64,000 nt of DNA from Bacteroides sp. CAG:1060_57_27 (GCA_001915575.1 MNQT01000023.1:186001-250000); one strand, 5' to 3'. Counted from the first letter of the stretch, positions 51,411-60,941 are shown. Made by a program: numbers and translations. Notes: generated by a model not told the origin, from the sequence alone.

Positions 51411-53053
51411 ACAAGCTGCTGGAGAGCAGCATACGCAACAACTGGGACAGGGACGCCCTGTCGAACTACGAGGGTATAACCCTTAAATACAAGGACATAG
51501 CCCAGAAGATAGAGCTTCTGCACATAGCCTTCGAAAAGTGCGGGCTTGTCAAGGGCGACAAGGTCGCGCTATGCTCGCGCAACCAGGCCAACTGGGGAGT
51601 GTGCTTCCTCGCGTCATTAAGCTACGGAGCCGTTCCGGTGCCCATACTCCACGAGTTCAAGCCCGAAAACATCCACTATCTCGTCAACCATTCCGACGCC
51701 AGGGTCCTGTTCGTCGACGAGGTCATGTGGGAGGGTCTCTCAGAGACGGAGATGCCCGGGCTCGAAGCGGTGGTGCAGATGACGGACTTCCAGTTCCTTT
51801 ATTACAAAGGTCAGGATGCCGGGGAGGTCCGGGAATCCATCGTAGGAGCGTTCGCACAGAAGCACCCCGAAGGAATCCGTCCTGACGACCTCGACTTCTA
51901 CGAAGACTCTGCCGACGAACTGGCCCTGATAAACTACACCTCGGGCACTTCAGGATTCTCGAAAGGCGTGATGATTCCCTACCGCGCGCTCTACATCAAC
52001 ATCTGGTTCGCTGCCAACGTCGCCGAGCCCCAGATGAACTGCGAGTCCGAAGTGGTGGCCATGCTGCCCTCGGCGCACATGTACGGCATGATGTTCGAGT
52101 TCCTGTTCGAGATGACCATAGGCGCGCACGTGCACTTCCTCACCCGCACGCCCAGCCCGAAGGTCATAATGAAGGCATTCTCCGAAATTCATCCGGACGT
52201 GATCATAGCCGTGCCGCTGATTATCGAGAAGCTCTACAAGAGCCAGGTGAAGCCCGTCGTCGACAGACACAAGGCCTTCATGCGCATACCGATAGTAGAC
52301 CAGCTGATACTCAAGAAAATACGTAACGCGATGATAACCGCGTTCGGCGGCCGTTTCGAGGAGGTGATACTCGGCGGGGCGGCGTTCAACCCCGAAGTGG
52401 AGCATTTCATGCGCCGCATGCACTTCCCCTTCACCGTAGGCTACGGAATGACCGAATGCGCGCCGCTCATCACCTACGCCAAATGGTGGAAGTCGCGTGA
52501 AGGCTCGTGCGGCAGGCCCATAGACGGGTGCGAGCTGCGCATCGACTCCCCCGATCCCTACACCGTTCCCGGAGAGGTACAGGTCAAGGGAGACAACGTG
52601 TTCCTCGGATACTACAAGAACGAAGAGGCCACCACCGGCGTCTTCACCGAAGACGGATGGTTCAGGACCGGCGACATGGGCATAGTCGACAAGGACGGCT
52701 ACCTCTACCTCAGGGGACGTTCGAAATGCATGATACTCGGCCCGTCGGGACAGAACATCTATCCTGAGGAGCTCGAGGCCGTAATCAACAACGTCACCTA
52801 TGTGGTAGACTCCCTCGTGATACAGGACAAGGTCGGCCTCACCGCCCTCGTATATCCCGACTACCACCTCGCCGAGCTGGACGGACTGAGCCCCGAGCAG
52901 CTCGAGAAGCGCATCGCGGACGGCCTGCCCGAAATTAACGCGCATCTTCCCAACTATGCGCAGATAAGCAGGATAGAGTTCCTTCCCGAAGACTTCGAAC
53001 GCACTCCCAAGCGCAGCATCAAGCGCTACCTTTACCAGAGGACAAATGAATAA
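51392..53053 (+). CDS. AMP-binding acyl-CoA/acid ligase
   Basis: 553 residues from ATG 51392 (MEFKSVNKLLESSIRNNWDR). The adenylate-forming motifs are INYTSGTSGFSKGVMIPYRA, YGMTECAPL and GWFRTGDMGIVDKDGYLYLRGRSKCMI, with the A10 Lys in PKRSIKRYLY at the C-terminus. It resembles long-chain fatty-acid-CoA ligases. It starts inside the preceding gene and overlaps the dCMP deaminase gene by 8 bases. The acyl substrate is not known. Confidence 0.9.
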   Translation: MEFKSVNKLLESSIRNNWDRDALSNYEGITLKYKDIAQKIELLHIAFEKCGLVKGDKVALCSRNQANWGVCFLASLSYGAVPVPILHEFKPENIHYLVNHSDARVLFVDEVMWEGLSETEMPGLEAVVQMTDFQFLYYKGQDAGEVRESIVGAFAQKHPEGIRPDDLDFYEDSADELALINYTSGTSGFSKGVMIPYRALYINIWFAANVAEPQMNCESEVVAMLPSAHMYGMMFEFLFEMTIGAHVHFLTRTPSPKVIMKAFSEIHPDVIIAVPLIIEKLYKSQVKPVVDRHKAFMRIPIVDQLILKKIRNAMITAFGGRFEEVILGGAAFNPEVEHFMRRMHFPFTVGYGMTECAPLITYAKWWKSREGSCGRPIDGCELRIDSPDPYTVPGEVQVKGDNVFLGYYKNEEATTGVFTEDGWFRTGDMGIVDKDGYLYLRGRSKCMILGPSGQNIYPEELEAVINNVTYVVDSLVIQDKVGLTALVYPDYHLAELDGLSPEQLEKRIADGLPEINAHLPNYAQISRIEFLPEDFERTPKRSIKRYLYQRTNE

Positions 53054-53450
53054 GTTCGACGAGAAATACATGGCCATGGCCGAAATATGGGCCGGGAACT
53101 CCTACTGCAAGCGCCGCAAGGTGGGCGCCCTGCTCGTCAAGGACAGGATGATCATCTCCGACGGATACAACGGCACCCCCTCGGGCTTCGAGAACATCTG
53201 CGAGGACGAGAACGGCATCACCAAGCCGTATGTGCTGCATGCGGAGGCCAACGCCATAACCAAGGTCGCCAAGTCCGGCAACAGTTCCGAGGGAGCGACC
53301 CTGTATGTGACGGCGGCTCCCTGCATAGAATGCTCGAAGCTGATAATCCAGGCAGGCATAAGGAGAGTCGTCTATAAGGACGAATACAGGCTGACGGACG
53401 GGGTGGACCTGCTCCGCAGGGTCGGCATCGAAGTGGAAAAGATAGATTAG
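53046..53450 (+). CDS. dCMP deaminase family protein
   Basis: 134 residues with the zinc motifs HAEANAI and PCIECSKL of the cytidine/deoxycytidylate deaminase fold, plus GYNGTPSGFENIC typical of dCMP deaminase/ComEB. It makes dUMP from dCMP for thymidylate synthesis. Coupled to the upstream ligase by an 8-base overlap and followed after 7 bases by the CtpA-like gene. Confidence 0.93.
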   Translation: MNKFDEKYMAMAEIWAGNSYCKRRKVGALLVKDRMIISDGYNGTPSGFENICEDENGITKPYVLHAEANAITKVAKSGNSSEGATLYVTAAPCIECSKLIIQAGIRRVVYKDEYRLTDGVDLLRRVGIEVEKID

Positions 53451-53457
53451 CAGAAGG

Positions 53458-55008
53458 ATGAACAGATCTTCATATATGGTAGCCCTGCTGGGCGTCGCCA
53501 TAGGTGCGCTCGGCGTCCTCACCCTGCAGACGGTGACAGACAAGGCGCGTATCATGCGCACAGGCATGAAAGACTGGCGAAAGGTGAACCTCGTCCTCGG
53601 ATGCATAGACGAGAACTATGTGGACTCGGTCGACAGGAAGAAGGTCACCGACGCGGTGGCCCAGGCGGCCCTGAGCGTCCTCGACCCTCACTCCGTATAT
53701 ATGGTACCCCGGGAAAGGGCGGAGCATGAGGAAGATCTCGCCGGCAACTTCGACGGGATAGGCATACAGTTCAACGTGCCCAACGACACTGCCGTAGTGA
53801 TAGAGGTGATTCCCGGAGGCCCGTCCGAGAAGATAGGACTCCAGCCCGGCGACAGGCTCATCAAGGTAGACACGACCTGCATCGCGGGAGTCGGATTCCC
53901 CCAGGACAGCATGGTGCGCAGGATGAAGGGCCGGGCCGGCACCAAGGTCGAGGTGACGGTGAAGCGCGGACAGGAGACCATTCCGTTCGAAATCACGCGC
54001 GGTAAGATTCCCACTCACTCGGTGGACGCCGCGTTCATGGTGAACGACACCACCGGCTATGTCCGGCTCTCCAAGTTCTCGAGGACCACGGGAGAGGAAT
54101 TCCTCAAGGCGAGCGCCGGGCTGCTCGACGAAGGCATGACCGAGATGATACTCGACATCCGCGAGAATTCCGGCGGTTTCCTCGACCAGGCCCTGACCCT
54201 CGCCAACCTGTTCCTGCACGAAGGCGACGAGATAGTATACATGGAGGGGCTGCACCGCAAGAGGGAGGAGTTCAAGGCCGACGGACGAGGCCCGCTGCAG
54301 AATCTGGGTCTGAAACTGCTGATAGACGAGAATTCCGCCTCGTCGAGCGAGATACTCGCAGGGGCGCTGCAGGACAACGGCCGTGCGCTCCTGGTCGGAA
54401 GGCGCTCGTTCGGCAAGGGTCTCGTGCAGGAGCCGTTCTACTTCAGCGACGGTTCCGGCATGCGCATTACCGTGGCGCGCTTCTACACCCCTTCAGGAAG
54501 ATGCATCCAGAAACCCTACAGCGACGACTATGACTATGAAGTGCTCAAGCGCTACGGCGAGGGAGAGATGGTCGAAGCCGACAGCATGAAGGTCGAGAAC
54601 GGCGGCATCCTGCCCGACGTATTCGTGCCCATAGACACGACGCGCGCCGGACAGTTCTACATAGCCTGCAACCGCAAGGCCACCACGATGCGCTTCGCCT
54701 CAGCGTATTTCGACGCACACAGGCAGGAACTGCTCGACATCTCTGACTACGACAGTCTGCTCGGCTACCTCGACTCGTCAGACCTCGAGAGGGAGTTTCT
54801 CGACTTCGCGAGGCGCAAGGACGGCATCCGTCCCACCTCTGACGAATGGCGCAAGGACGGCAAGTACCTGATGACCCAGGTGCGCGCGCTAGTCGGCCGC
54901 TACTCGCAGCTGGGCGACAACGCCTACTACCACCTCTTCCTGCAGATAGACAAGGCATTCAACGCGGCGCTCGAAGCAGATGAAAACAACGATGGCCGGC
55001 CATGCTGA
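53458..55008 (+). CDS. ctpA: C-terminal processing peptidase (S41, CtpA-like)
   Basis: 516 residues with an N-terminal membrane anchor (VALLGVAIGALGVLTL). A PDZ domain lies at about 100-180 (GGPSEKIGLQPGDRLIKVD). The S41 core has DENSASSSEILAGALQDN with the nucleophile Ser, followed by RSFGKGLVQEPF with the Lys. Cell-envelope location is expected. The stop overlaps the antiporter start by 7 bases. Confidence 0.93.
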   Translation: MNRSSYMVALLGVAIGALGVLTLQTVTDKARIMRTGMKDWRKVNLVLGCIDENYVDSVDRKKVTDAVAQAALSVLDPHSVYMVPRERAEHEEDLAGNFDGIGIQFNVPNDTAVVIEVIPGGPSEKIGLQPGDRLIKVDTTCIAGVGFPQDSMVRRMKGRAGTKVEVTVKRGQETIPFEITRGKIPTHSVDAAFMVNDTTGYVRLSKFSRTTGEEFLKASAGLLDEGMTEMILDIRENSGGFLDQALTLANLFLHEGDEIVYMEGLHRKREEFKADGRGPLQNLGLKLLIDENSASSSEILAGALQDNGRALLVGRRSFGKGLVQEPFYFSDGSGMRITVARFYTPSGRCIQKPYSDDYDYEVLKRYGEGEMVEADSMKVENGGILPDVFVPIDTTRAGQFYIACNRKATTMRFASAYFDAHRQELLDISDYDSLLGYLDSSDLEREFLDFARRKDGIRPTSDEWRKDGKYLMTQVRALVGRYSQLGDNAYYHLFLQIDKAFNAALEADENNDGRPC

Positions 55009-56606
55009 ACTTCCTGCTCTGCTTCATAGCATTGGTCATAGTACTCTGCGTAATACTTAACAACGCATCCCAGAAGATAGGGATGCCGATGCTGCTTGCA
55101 TTCATAGTACTCGGCATAGTGCTGGGCAACTTCGGCCCGCACCCCGTCAAGTTCGAGGACTATTCCTTCGCCGAGAGCTTCAGCACCGTGGCGCTGATAT
55201 TCATAATGTTCTACGGCGGGTTCGGCACGCGCTGGAAGACTGCCAGGAGTGCCGCACTGCCGGCGGGAATACTCGCCAGCGCGGGAGTGGTCGTGACAGC
55301 CATGCTCACAGGGCTCTTCTGCCACTTCGTGTTCAAGTGGGACTGGATCGAAAGCATGCTTATGGGAGCTGTCATCAGTTCTACGGACGCGGCGTCGGTA
55401 TTCTCGATACTACGCTCGAACAAGCTCGGCCTGAAGAACAACCTCTCTCCCCTGCTCGAAATCGAGAGCGGCTCGAACGACCCGTTCTCATACATGCTCA
55501 CGGTAATAATGATATCCCTGCTGAACGGCTCCGGTTCGGGTGCCGGCAGCGTGGCGTGGATGTTCTTCGCACAGATAGCGTTCGGAGCCGGACTCGGATT
55601 CCTGATAGGCAAGGCCGGCATATACGCGATGAAACATATAAGGTTCTCCACCTCCGGTTTCGACTCGCTCTTCATATTCGCCACCGCGCTGTTCGCCTAC
55701 GGCCTGCCGTCCCTAATCGGCGGCAACGGCTACCTGAGCACCTATCTCGTAGGACTCATGCTCGGCAACAGCGAGCTGAAAGGCAAGAAGAGCCTGGTGA
55801 ACTTCTTCGACGGGCTCACGGGACTAATGCAGGTGCTGATATTCTTCATGCTGGGGCTACTCGCACGGCCGGAGCAAATGGGCAAGGTGATAGCGGCATC
55901 GGCACTTATATTCCTCTTCCTGCTGCTCGTCGCCCGGCCGCTCGCGGTATGTCCCGTGCTGACGGCTTTCCGCAGATATCCATTCAGGCAGCAGCTGTTC
56001 GTGTCGTTCGTGGGACTGAGAGGCGCCTCGTCGATAGTCTTCGCTATTTTCGCGACGATCAGCGACGGTACTATCCAGAACGACATCCTCAACATAGTGT
56101 TCTGCATAGTGCTGCTGTCAATCTCGCTGCAGGGCTACCTGCTGCCCTTCGTCGCCAGGAAGCTCGACATAATCGACAAGGACAACGATGTGATGACCAC
56201 TTTCACCGACTTCAGCGAAGAGACGGACCTGTCCTTCAGCCAGATTGCCATACTTGAAGGCGACTCGTGGGACGCCCGCAAGGTGAGCGCACTCTCCCTG
56301 CCCAGGCACATACTGATATGCAAGCTGGTGCATCCGGACGGCTCAGACGAAGTCCCGGACGGCAACACCGTACTCCATAGCGGCGACACGGCTATAATCT
56401 GTACCCAGGCCTGCACCGGAGAGCACACCATAAACATATCCGAAAGGGACATCGAGGAGGGAAGCCGGCTATGCGGGCAGACGATACGCGAGTACAGTCC
56501 GGACGAGGGACAGATACTGCTGATAAGGCGGAACGGCACCAACATCATACCCGGCGGCGACACTGTCCTGCAGGCAGGAGACCATATCTACTATAACAAG
56601 AAATAG
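55002..56606 (+). CDS. Potassium/proton antiporter, CPA1/NhaP2-type with TrkA_C domains
   Basis: 534 residues with about twelve membrane helices in the first 390 residues, including the conserved GAVISSTDAASVFSIL and ESGSNDPFSYML segments. Two cytoplasmic TrkA_C-like domains follow (LSLPRHILICKLVHPDGS; DTAIICTQAC; DEGQILLIRRNGTNIIPGGDTVLQAGDHI). The TrkA_C part suggests K+ regulation. It is the last gene of the 50121-56606 run; a hairpin follows at 56650-56676. Confidence 0.9.
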   Translation: MLNFLLCFIALVIVLCVILNNASQKIGMPMLLAFIVLGIVLGNFGPHPVKFEDYSFAESFSTVALIFIMFYGGFGTRWKTARSAALPAGILASAGVVVTAMLTGLFCHFVFKWDWIESMLMGAVISSTDAASVFSILRSNKLGLKNNLSPLLEIESGSNDPFSYMLTVIMISLLNGSGSGAGSVAWMFFAQIAFGAGLGFLIGKAGIYAMKHIRFSTSGFDSLFIFATALFAYGLPSLIGGNGYLSTYLVGLMLGNSELKGKKSLVNFFDGLTGLMQVLIFFMLGLLARPEQMGKVIAASALIFLFLLLVARPLAVCPVLTAFRRYPFRQQLFVSFVGLRGASSIVFAIFATISDGTIQNDILNIVFCIVLLSISLQGYLLPFVARKLDIIDKDNDVMTTFTDFSEETDLSFSQIAILEGDSWDARKVSALSLPRHILICKLVHPDGSDEVPDGNTVLHSGDTAIICTQACTGEHTINISERDIEEGSRLCGQTIREYSPDEGQILLIRRNGTNIIPGGDTVLQAGDHIYYNKK

Positions 56607-56649
56607 AGACTACCGGCAAGGCCGCAACCGGCAGACAGGCGATAACGGA

Positions 56650-56676
56650 GAAAGGTGACCTCGAAGGCCACCTTTC
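56650..56676. terminator. Probable hairpin terminator after the antiporter gene
   Basis: GAAAGGTG at 56650-56657 pairs with CACCTTTC at 56669-56676, with CCT/AGG pairing inside. No T run follows on either strand, so the call is tentative. Confidence 0.45.
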
Positions 56677-56683
56677 CTGTATG

Positions 56684-56766
56684 TGCGCGGGATGAGAGTC
56701 GAACTCACACGTCGCAATTGACACTAGCTCCTGAAACTAGCGCGTCTACCATTTCGCCACCCGCGC
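56684..56766 (-). tRNA. tRNA-Leu (anticodon CAG)
   Basis: The minus strand has acceptor stem GCGCGGG/CCCGCGC, anticodon loop TTCAGGA (CAG) and the long variable arm of class II tRNAs, then the T arm TGTGAG TTCGACT CTCAT. CAG reads CUG, a frequent Leu codon here. CCA is not encoded. Confidence 0.94.
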
Positions 56767-56931
56767 CCGTATGAGGACTGCAAATATACAACTTTTTTCT
56801 ATATCTGCAAAGCGTATTTCTCTCTGCCGCAGAAGCGGCGGGTATTTCCTCCCTAAGCCCGAAATTCGGGCATCATAACCCATAAACACAGCATCATTGT
56901 CCATAAAATCGGGACAATGATTATATTTGCA

Positions 56932-56939
56932 GGCAGAAA
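56932..56939 (+). promoter_or_regulatory. -7 box of the OmpA-like gene
   Basis: TATATTTG matches TAnnTTTG, 18 bases before ATG 56957. Confidence 0.55.
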
Positions 56940-56956
56940 AATTATAAAGCAATAAT

Positions 56957-58279
56957 ATGAAAAGACCAATGCATTCTCTTTTCGGCAGAGTCTTGCTGAC
57001 GATACTGGCGCTGGCTGCGCTCCCGGCGCAGGAATCACACGCCGGCAACACGACTGACAGCCTGAAGATATTCTACCGCGTCGGCAAAGACGCCGTAGAC
57101 CCCACTTTCCGCAACAACGGAGAGCGCATCTCGCAGCTGCTTGACATCATCGGAACGGCATTCGGCGAGAACCGACTTGAAAAGGTGACCATAACATCGT
57201 ATGCCTCTCCCGACGGAGGGAACGACAGCAACATAAGCCTCGCGGAAAGCAGGGCCCGCACGCTTAAGGAATATATCGCAAGCAACACCGGAATACCCAC
57301 CAGCCTCATCGAAGCCCGCGGAGACGGCATAGCCTGGGAGCAGCTCCGCGAAATGGTTTCGGCAGACGAGGACATGCCCGGACGCAGGCAGGTACTCGAT
57401 ATTATCGACAACACTCCGGTATGGGTGACCGACGACGCCGGCAATATAACAGGCGGCCGCAGGCAACAGCTCATGGATCTCGGGGGCGGCAGGCCGTACG
57501 AGTACATGCTCGTGAACATCTTCCCTCTCCTGCGCCGCAGCGATGCGACCGTATATGTCGAGCTGAGGCAGGATGCCGGAGAGGCACAGGGTCCGGCGGC
57601 ACACGAGACCGCCGCAGCAGAACCGGATACCGTCTATGTATTCCATAAGGACACGGTATATATGCAGCCTGTCGTAACGGCCACTGCAGAACCGCAGACG
57701 TCCGCCAGGGAAATCCCCGCACGCTTCATCTGGGGCATCCATGCAGGCTACCTCGCATCGTGGGCGGAATCATACGGCCTCACATCGTCCGCACTGCCCT
57801 CGTTCGTCGCGGGGGCGGACATACGCATAAGGATAGCACCCGAGGCACCGCTCTACCTGCGCACCGGCCTGGAGTTCGCACGCAAGGGCTATAAGGTCAG
57901 CGGTTTCGACGACAGCCGCACCGTGATGAACAGTCTGCTGCTGCCCGTCGCCCTCGACTACGCGGTATCCGTAGACGACAGGTTCGAACTCGTACCCTAC
58001 GCCGGACTGTACTACTCCCTCGGACTCTGCGGCACGCGTGAGTTCGGTGGAGAAAGCGTGGGCATATTCGGCGACGCAGGCGGCTTCTCCCGCCACGACT
58101 TCGGAGTGTTCTGCGGCCTCGAGGTGCTTGTCGGACGCTTCAGCATAGGAGTCTCATACAGGCCCGGCCTCATATACATAGACAGGGAAGACCGCGTCTA
58201 CGGAGAAGGCAGCGGAATGATAGGATACAGCAACGTCAAGACCCGCGGGCTCGCGGTGACGGTCGGGTTCAACTTTTAA
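56957..58279 (+). CDS. OmpA-like domain protein with C-terminal outer-membrane barrel
   Basis: 440 residues with a signal peptide (MKRPMHSLFGRVLLTILALA). Residues about 30-210 resemble an OmpA-like domain (ASPDGGNDSNISLAESRARTLKEYI). A linker to about 250 is followed by a beta-barrel region (FIWGIHAGYLASW, GADIRIRIAPEAPLYLRTGLEF, ending GLAVTVGFNF). Proteins with this layout are found beside fimbrial or surface-protein genes in Bacteroidales. The next gene, 12 bases downstream, encodes the repeat lipoprotein, so they are probably a transcriptional pair. Confidence 0.75.
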   Translation: MKRPMHSLFGRVLLTILALAALPAQESHAGNTTDSLKIFYRVGKDAVDPTFRNNGERISQLLDIIGTAFGENRLEKVTITSYASPDGGNDSNISLAESRARTLKEYIASNTGIPTSLIEARGDGIAWEQLREMVSADEDMPGRRQVLDIIDNTPVWVTDDAGNITGGRRQQLMDLGGGRPYEYMLVNIFPLLRRSDATVYVELRQDAGEAQGPAAHETAAAEPDTVYVFHKDTVYMQPVVTATAEPQTSAREIPARFIWGIHAGYLASWAESYGLTSSALPSFVAGADIRIRIAPEAPLYLRTGLEFARKGYKVSGFDDSRTVMNSLLLPVALDYAVSVDDRFELVPYAGLYYSLGLCGTREFGGESVGIFGDAGGFSRHDFGVFCGLEVLVGRFSIGVSYRPGLIYIDREDRVYGEGSGMIGYSNVKTRGLAVTVGFNF

Positions 58280-58291
58280 ACGGAACAGCTT

Positions 58292-60706
58292 ATGAAAAAG
58301 ATACTGTCTATACTGGCCGCTGCGGCTTTCTGCCTCGTCTCATGCACGAGCTATGACGAGATTGCGATGTGGAACAAGAACGAGGACCTCGGAGAGCGCG
58401 TCAGCCGCCTCGAGGAACTCTGCGAGCAGATGAACTCCAACATCAGTGCCCTGCAGCTGATAGTCGAGGCCCTGCAGGACAACGACTACGTGACCGGCAT
58501 CGTACCCGTGACGGAGAACGGCGAGACCATAGGATATACTATCAACTTCAGCAAGAGCGGCCCCGTCACTATCTACCACGGAAAGGATGGGGAGAAGGGA
58601 GATGACGGAAAGACTCCGGTAATCGGCGTGAAGAAAGACACCGACGGGCTCTACTACTGGACCCTCGACGGAGAATGGCTCACCGACGACGAAGGCAAGC
58701 GCATCCCCGCACAGGGCAGGGACGGCAAGTCAGCCTATGAACTCGCGGTAGAGAAAGGCTATACCGGAACCCTCGAGCAGTGGCTCGAATCACTCAACGG
58801 CAGCGACGGCGCCACCGGTTCAGACGGCAAGTCTGCCTACGAACTCGCCGTCGAAATGGGATATACCGGAACTCTGGAGGAATGGCTCGAGTCGCTCAAG
58901 GGCAACACCGGCGCCGACGGAAAGTCCGCATACGAGCTTGCGGTGGAAATGGGATATACAGGCACCCTCGCCGAATGGCTCGCTTCCCTCAACGGTGGCG
59001 ACGGCAATGACGGCAAGTCGGCCTACGAGCTTGCCGTGGAGATGGGTTATACAGGAACCCTCGAGCAGTGGCTCGAATCACTCAAGGGCGAGTCCGGCAA
59101 CAACGGGAACGACGGCGACGACGGGCAGAAGGGCGATGACGGAATCACCCCTCAGCTCAAGATAGACGAAGACGGCTACTGGTGCGTCTCATACGACAAC
59201 GGACAGACCTGGGACCGTCTCGGCTACGCAATCGGCGATGACGGCGCTTCCGGACAAACCGGCGCCGATGGAAAGTCGGCCTACGAACTCGCAGTGGAGA
59301 ACGGTTACCAAGGGACCCTGGAGGAGTGGCTCGAATCCCTGAAGGGCTCTGACGGCGCGAACGGAGATTCCATGTTCGAAGACGTGGTATACAACGACGG
59401 CGATGCCTACATCACCCTCATTCTCGCCGGAAGCGGCGAGCAGATCAAGATCCCCGTCTACACCGAAGGCTTCACGTTCGAGCTGAAGCAAAGCGCCGTC
59501 ACCTACACCGTCGGCGGCAGCGACGATGTATTCGTGGAGTACGAACTCAACGCCCCCGACCCCACGGCCGTAGCAATCGAATGCATCTCCCACAGTCCCT
59601 ACAAGTTCTCCGCAGCAGGCGGAAAGATTACTGTCAGCCTGCCCGACGCCAAGGCCGACGAAGCCGAAGACGGAACCGAAGTGCTGGTCTTCGCCTCCGA
59701 CGACAAGACCACGGTCATGCGCAAGTTCACAATCGACCTGCTGAAGATTAACTATATCAGCTATACGGCGACGGAGCAGCTCAGTGCAAGGGACCGTTTC
59801 TGGGGAAGAGACTATAAGTATTTGTCCGAATACGACTCTTACGATTTCGCAAGCGGAGAAGGCAGGTGGGCGTACACAGGAACGCCGACGGAAGTAGAGA
59901 TGTCTGCATTCAATGGAGAAAAATCCTTAACGGGTTTAGTTCTTCCGGAAGGAATAGAATATATCGGAGACAATGCGTTTATCAACAGTACGATCGAGAC
60001 GATACAACTACCTCAGAGCCTTGTTGAGATCGACCAATTTGCATTTTCTAAAACAAATCTCACAGAAATTGTTATTCCTGAAAATGTAGAAAAGATTGGA
60101 GCTGGGGCATTCGATTTTGAAGGAGACGAAAGTAGAATCTCACCTTTAAAAAAAGTAACATTTAAAGGAAATAAGATTGAAGTGATTGAGAGTAGTACTT
60201 TCTCAAACTGCAAGAGTCTGGAAGACATTAATTTCCCTGATGGATTAAAGATTATCGAAGATCATGCCTTTGAAGTTTGCAATTCCTTAACATCCGTTAC
60301 TATACCTGATAGCGTAACGGAAATCGGAGAGGGCGCGTTTTCCACTTGCGGAAGCCTAACCGATGTAATAATTGGGAATGGAGTTACTTCCATTGGAGAA
60401 ACTGCATTCACAGAATGTTGGGAACTTACAAATGTAACTATTGGTAGCAGTATCGAATTTATAGGAGGACGAGCCTTTAACTCAAGAAGTTCAAGGCCTT
60501 CCATGGATAATCTTAAAACGATTAAAATTTTAAATCCTACCCCGCCTGAACTCGGGACAACAGTGTCGGGTAAGACAGACACCCGCGGTGTTTTCCCGAA
60601 ACCCGGCGGCTGGGATACGATTCTTTATAAAATATATGTCCCCGATGCAACCACATACAAACAAGCATGGAAAGATTATAGTTCATTGATCATCAATATT
60701 CAATAA
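58292..60706 (+). CDS. Surface lipoprotein with collagen-like SAYELA repeats and LRR_5 (BspA-type) tail
   Basis: 804 residues with a lipobox (CLVSCTS), a short coiled coil (DLGERVSRLEELCEQ) and a PL29/DUF4988-like N-terminal domain. Five 26-residue repeats (145-170, 179-204, 210-235, 241-266, 327-352) of the type GKSAYELAVEMGYTGTLEEW lie between collagen-like Gly-rich linkers (GNNGNDGDDGQKGDDG). Residues from about 545 are LRR_5/BspA-like (LVLPEGIEYIGDNAFINS, IVIPENVEKIGAGAF). The LRR part has G+C near 38% (182 of 480 bases, 60001-60480) against roughly 60% upstream, which suggests a different origin. Confidence 0.85.
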   Translation: MKKILSILAAAAFCLVSCTSYDEIAMWNKNEDLGERVSRLEELCEQMNSNISALQLIVEALQDNDYVTGIVPVTENGETIGYTINFSKSGPVTIYHGKDGEKGDDGKTPVIGVKKDTDGLYYWTLDGEWLTDDEGKRIPAQGRDGKSAYELAVEKGYTGTLEQWLESLNGSDGATGSDGKSAYELAVEMGYTGTLEEWLESLKGNTGADGKSAYELAVEMGYTGTLAEWLASLNGGDGNDGKSAYELAVEMGYTGTLEQWLESLKGESGNNGNDGDDGQKGDDGITPQLKIDEDGYWCVSYDNGQTWDRLGYAIGDDGASGQTGADGKSAYELAVENGYQGTLEEWLESLKGSDGANGDSMFEDVVYNDGDAYITLILAGSGEQIKIPVYTEGFTFELKQSAVTYTVGGSDDVFVEYELNAPDPTAVAIECISHSPYKFSAAGGKITVSLPDAKADEAEDGTEVLVFASDDKTTVMRKFTIDLLKINYISYTATEQLSARDRFWGRDYKYLSEYDSYDFASGEGRWAYTGTPTEVEMSAFNGEKSLTGLVLPEGIEYIGDNAFINSTIETIQLPQSLVEIDQFAFSKTNLTEIVIPENVEKIGAGAFDFEGDESRISPLKKVTFKGNKIEVIESSTFSNCKSLEDINFPDGLKIIEDHAFEVCNSLTSVTIPDSVTEIGEGAFSTCGSLTDVIIGNGVTSIGETAFTECWELTNVTIGSSIEFIGGRAFNSRSSRPSMDNLKTIKILNPTPPELGTTVSGKTDTRGVFPKPGGWDTILYKIYVPDATTYKQAWKDYSSLIINIQ

Positions 60707-60753
60707 AAAAGATGTAAACAGATGATAAATAATCATCATTAGATAACCATAGG

Positions 60754-60790
60754 CGGCCTGCACGAAAACATGTCTTTCGATGCAGGCCGT
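60754..60790. terminator. Hairpin after the repeat lipoprotein gene
   Basis: CGGCCTGCACGAAA pairs with TTTCGATGCAGGCCG with a single bulge. It lies 48 bases after the stop. No T run follows, so terminator function is likely but not certain. Confidence 0.5.
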
Positions 60791-60884
60791 CCTGCATCCG
60801 ACACGCAACGACATATGGCAACGGGATGTAAGTAGCTGGAACCGGCCTGTTCGCAAAAACGGCCTTGCAGGCCTCTCCAGGGCA

Positions 60885-60941
60885 CATTTTTAGAAGCGCC
60901 TGTTCGTAAGTCGGTCTAAAAATGCCGACTTACGAACAGGC
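60885..60941. repeat. Overlapping inverted repeats (17 bp and 10 bp)
   Basis: A perfect 17-bp pair (60898-60914 with 60925-60941) has the loop TCTAAAAATG. That loop is the exact complement of CATTTTTAGA at 60885-60894. The two pairings share no bases but cross, so they cannot both form easily with the short connectors. Confidence 0.85.

Larger units (their letters stand above)
56607..56956. other. Intergenic region with hairpin, tRNA-Leu and promoter
   Basis: A 350-base gap holding a hairpin (56650-56676), a minus-strand tRNA-Leu (56684-56766) and the plus-strand promoter for the OmpA-like gene (56932-56939). The region from 56770 to 56930 contains no gene that I can see. Confidence 0.7.

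Noticed and set aside
58724..59350. Diversity-generating retroelement target or CRISPR-like repeat
   Set aside because: These are protein-coding 78-bp repeats in frame, with no reverse transcriptase or template repeat in the window.
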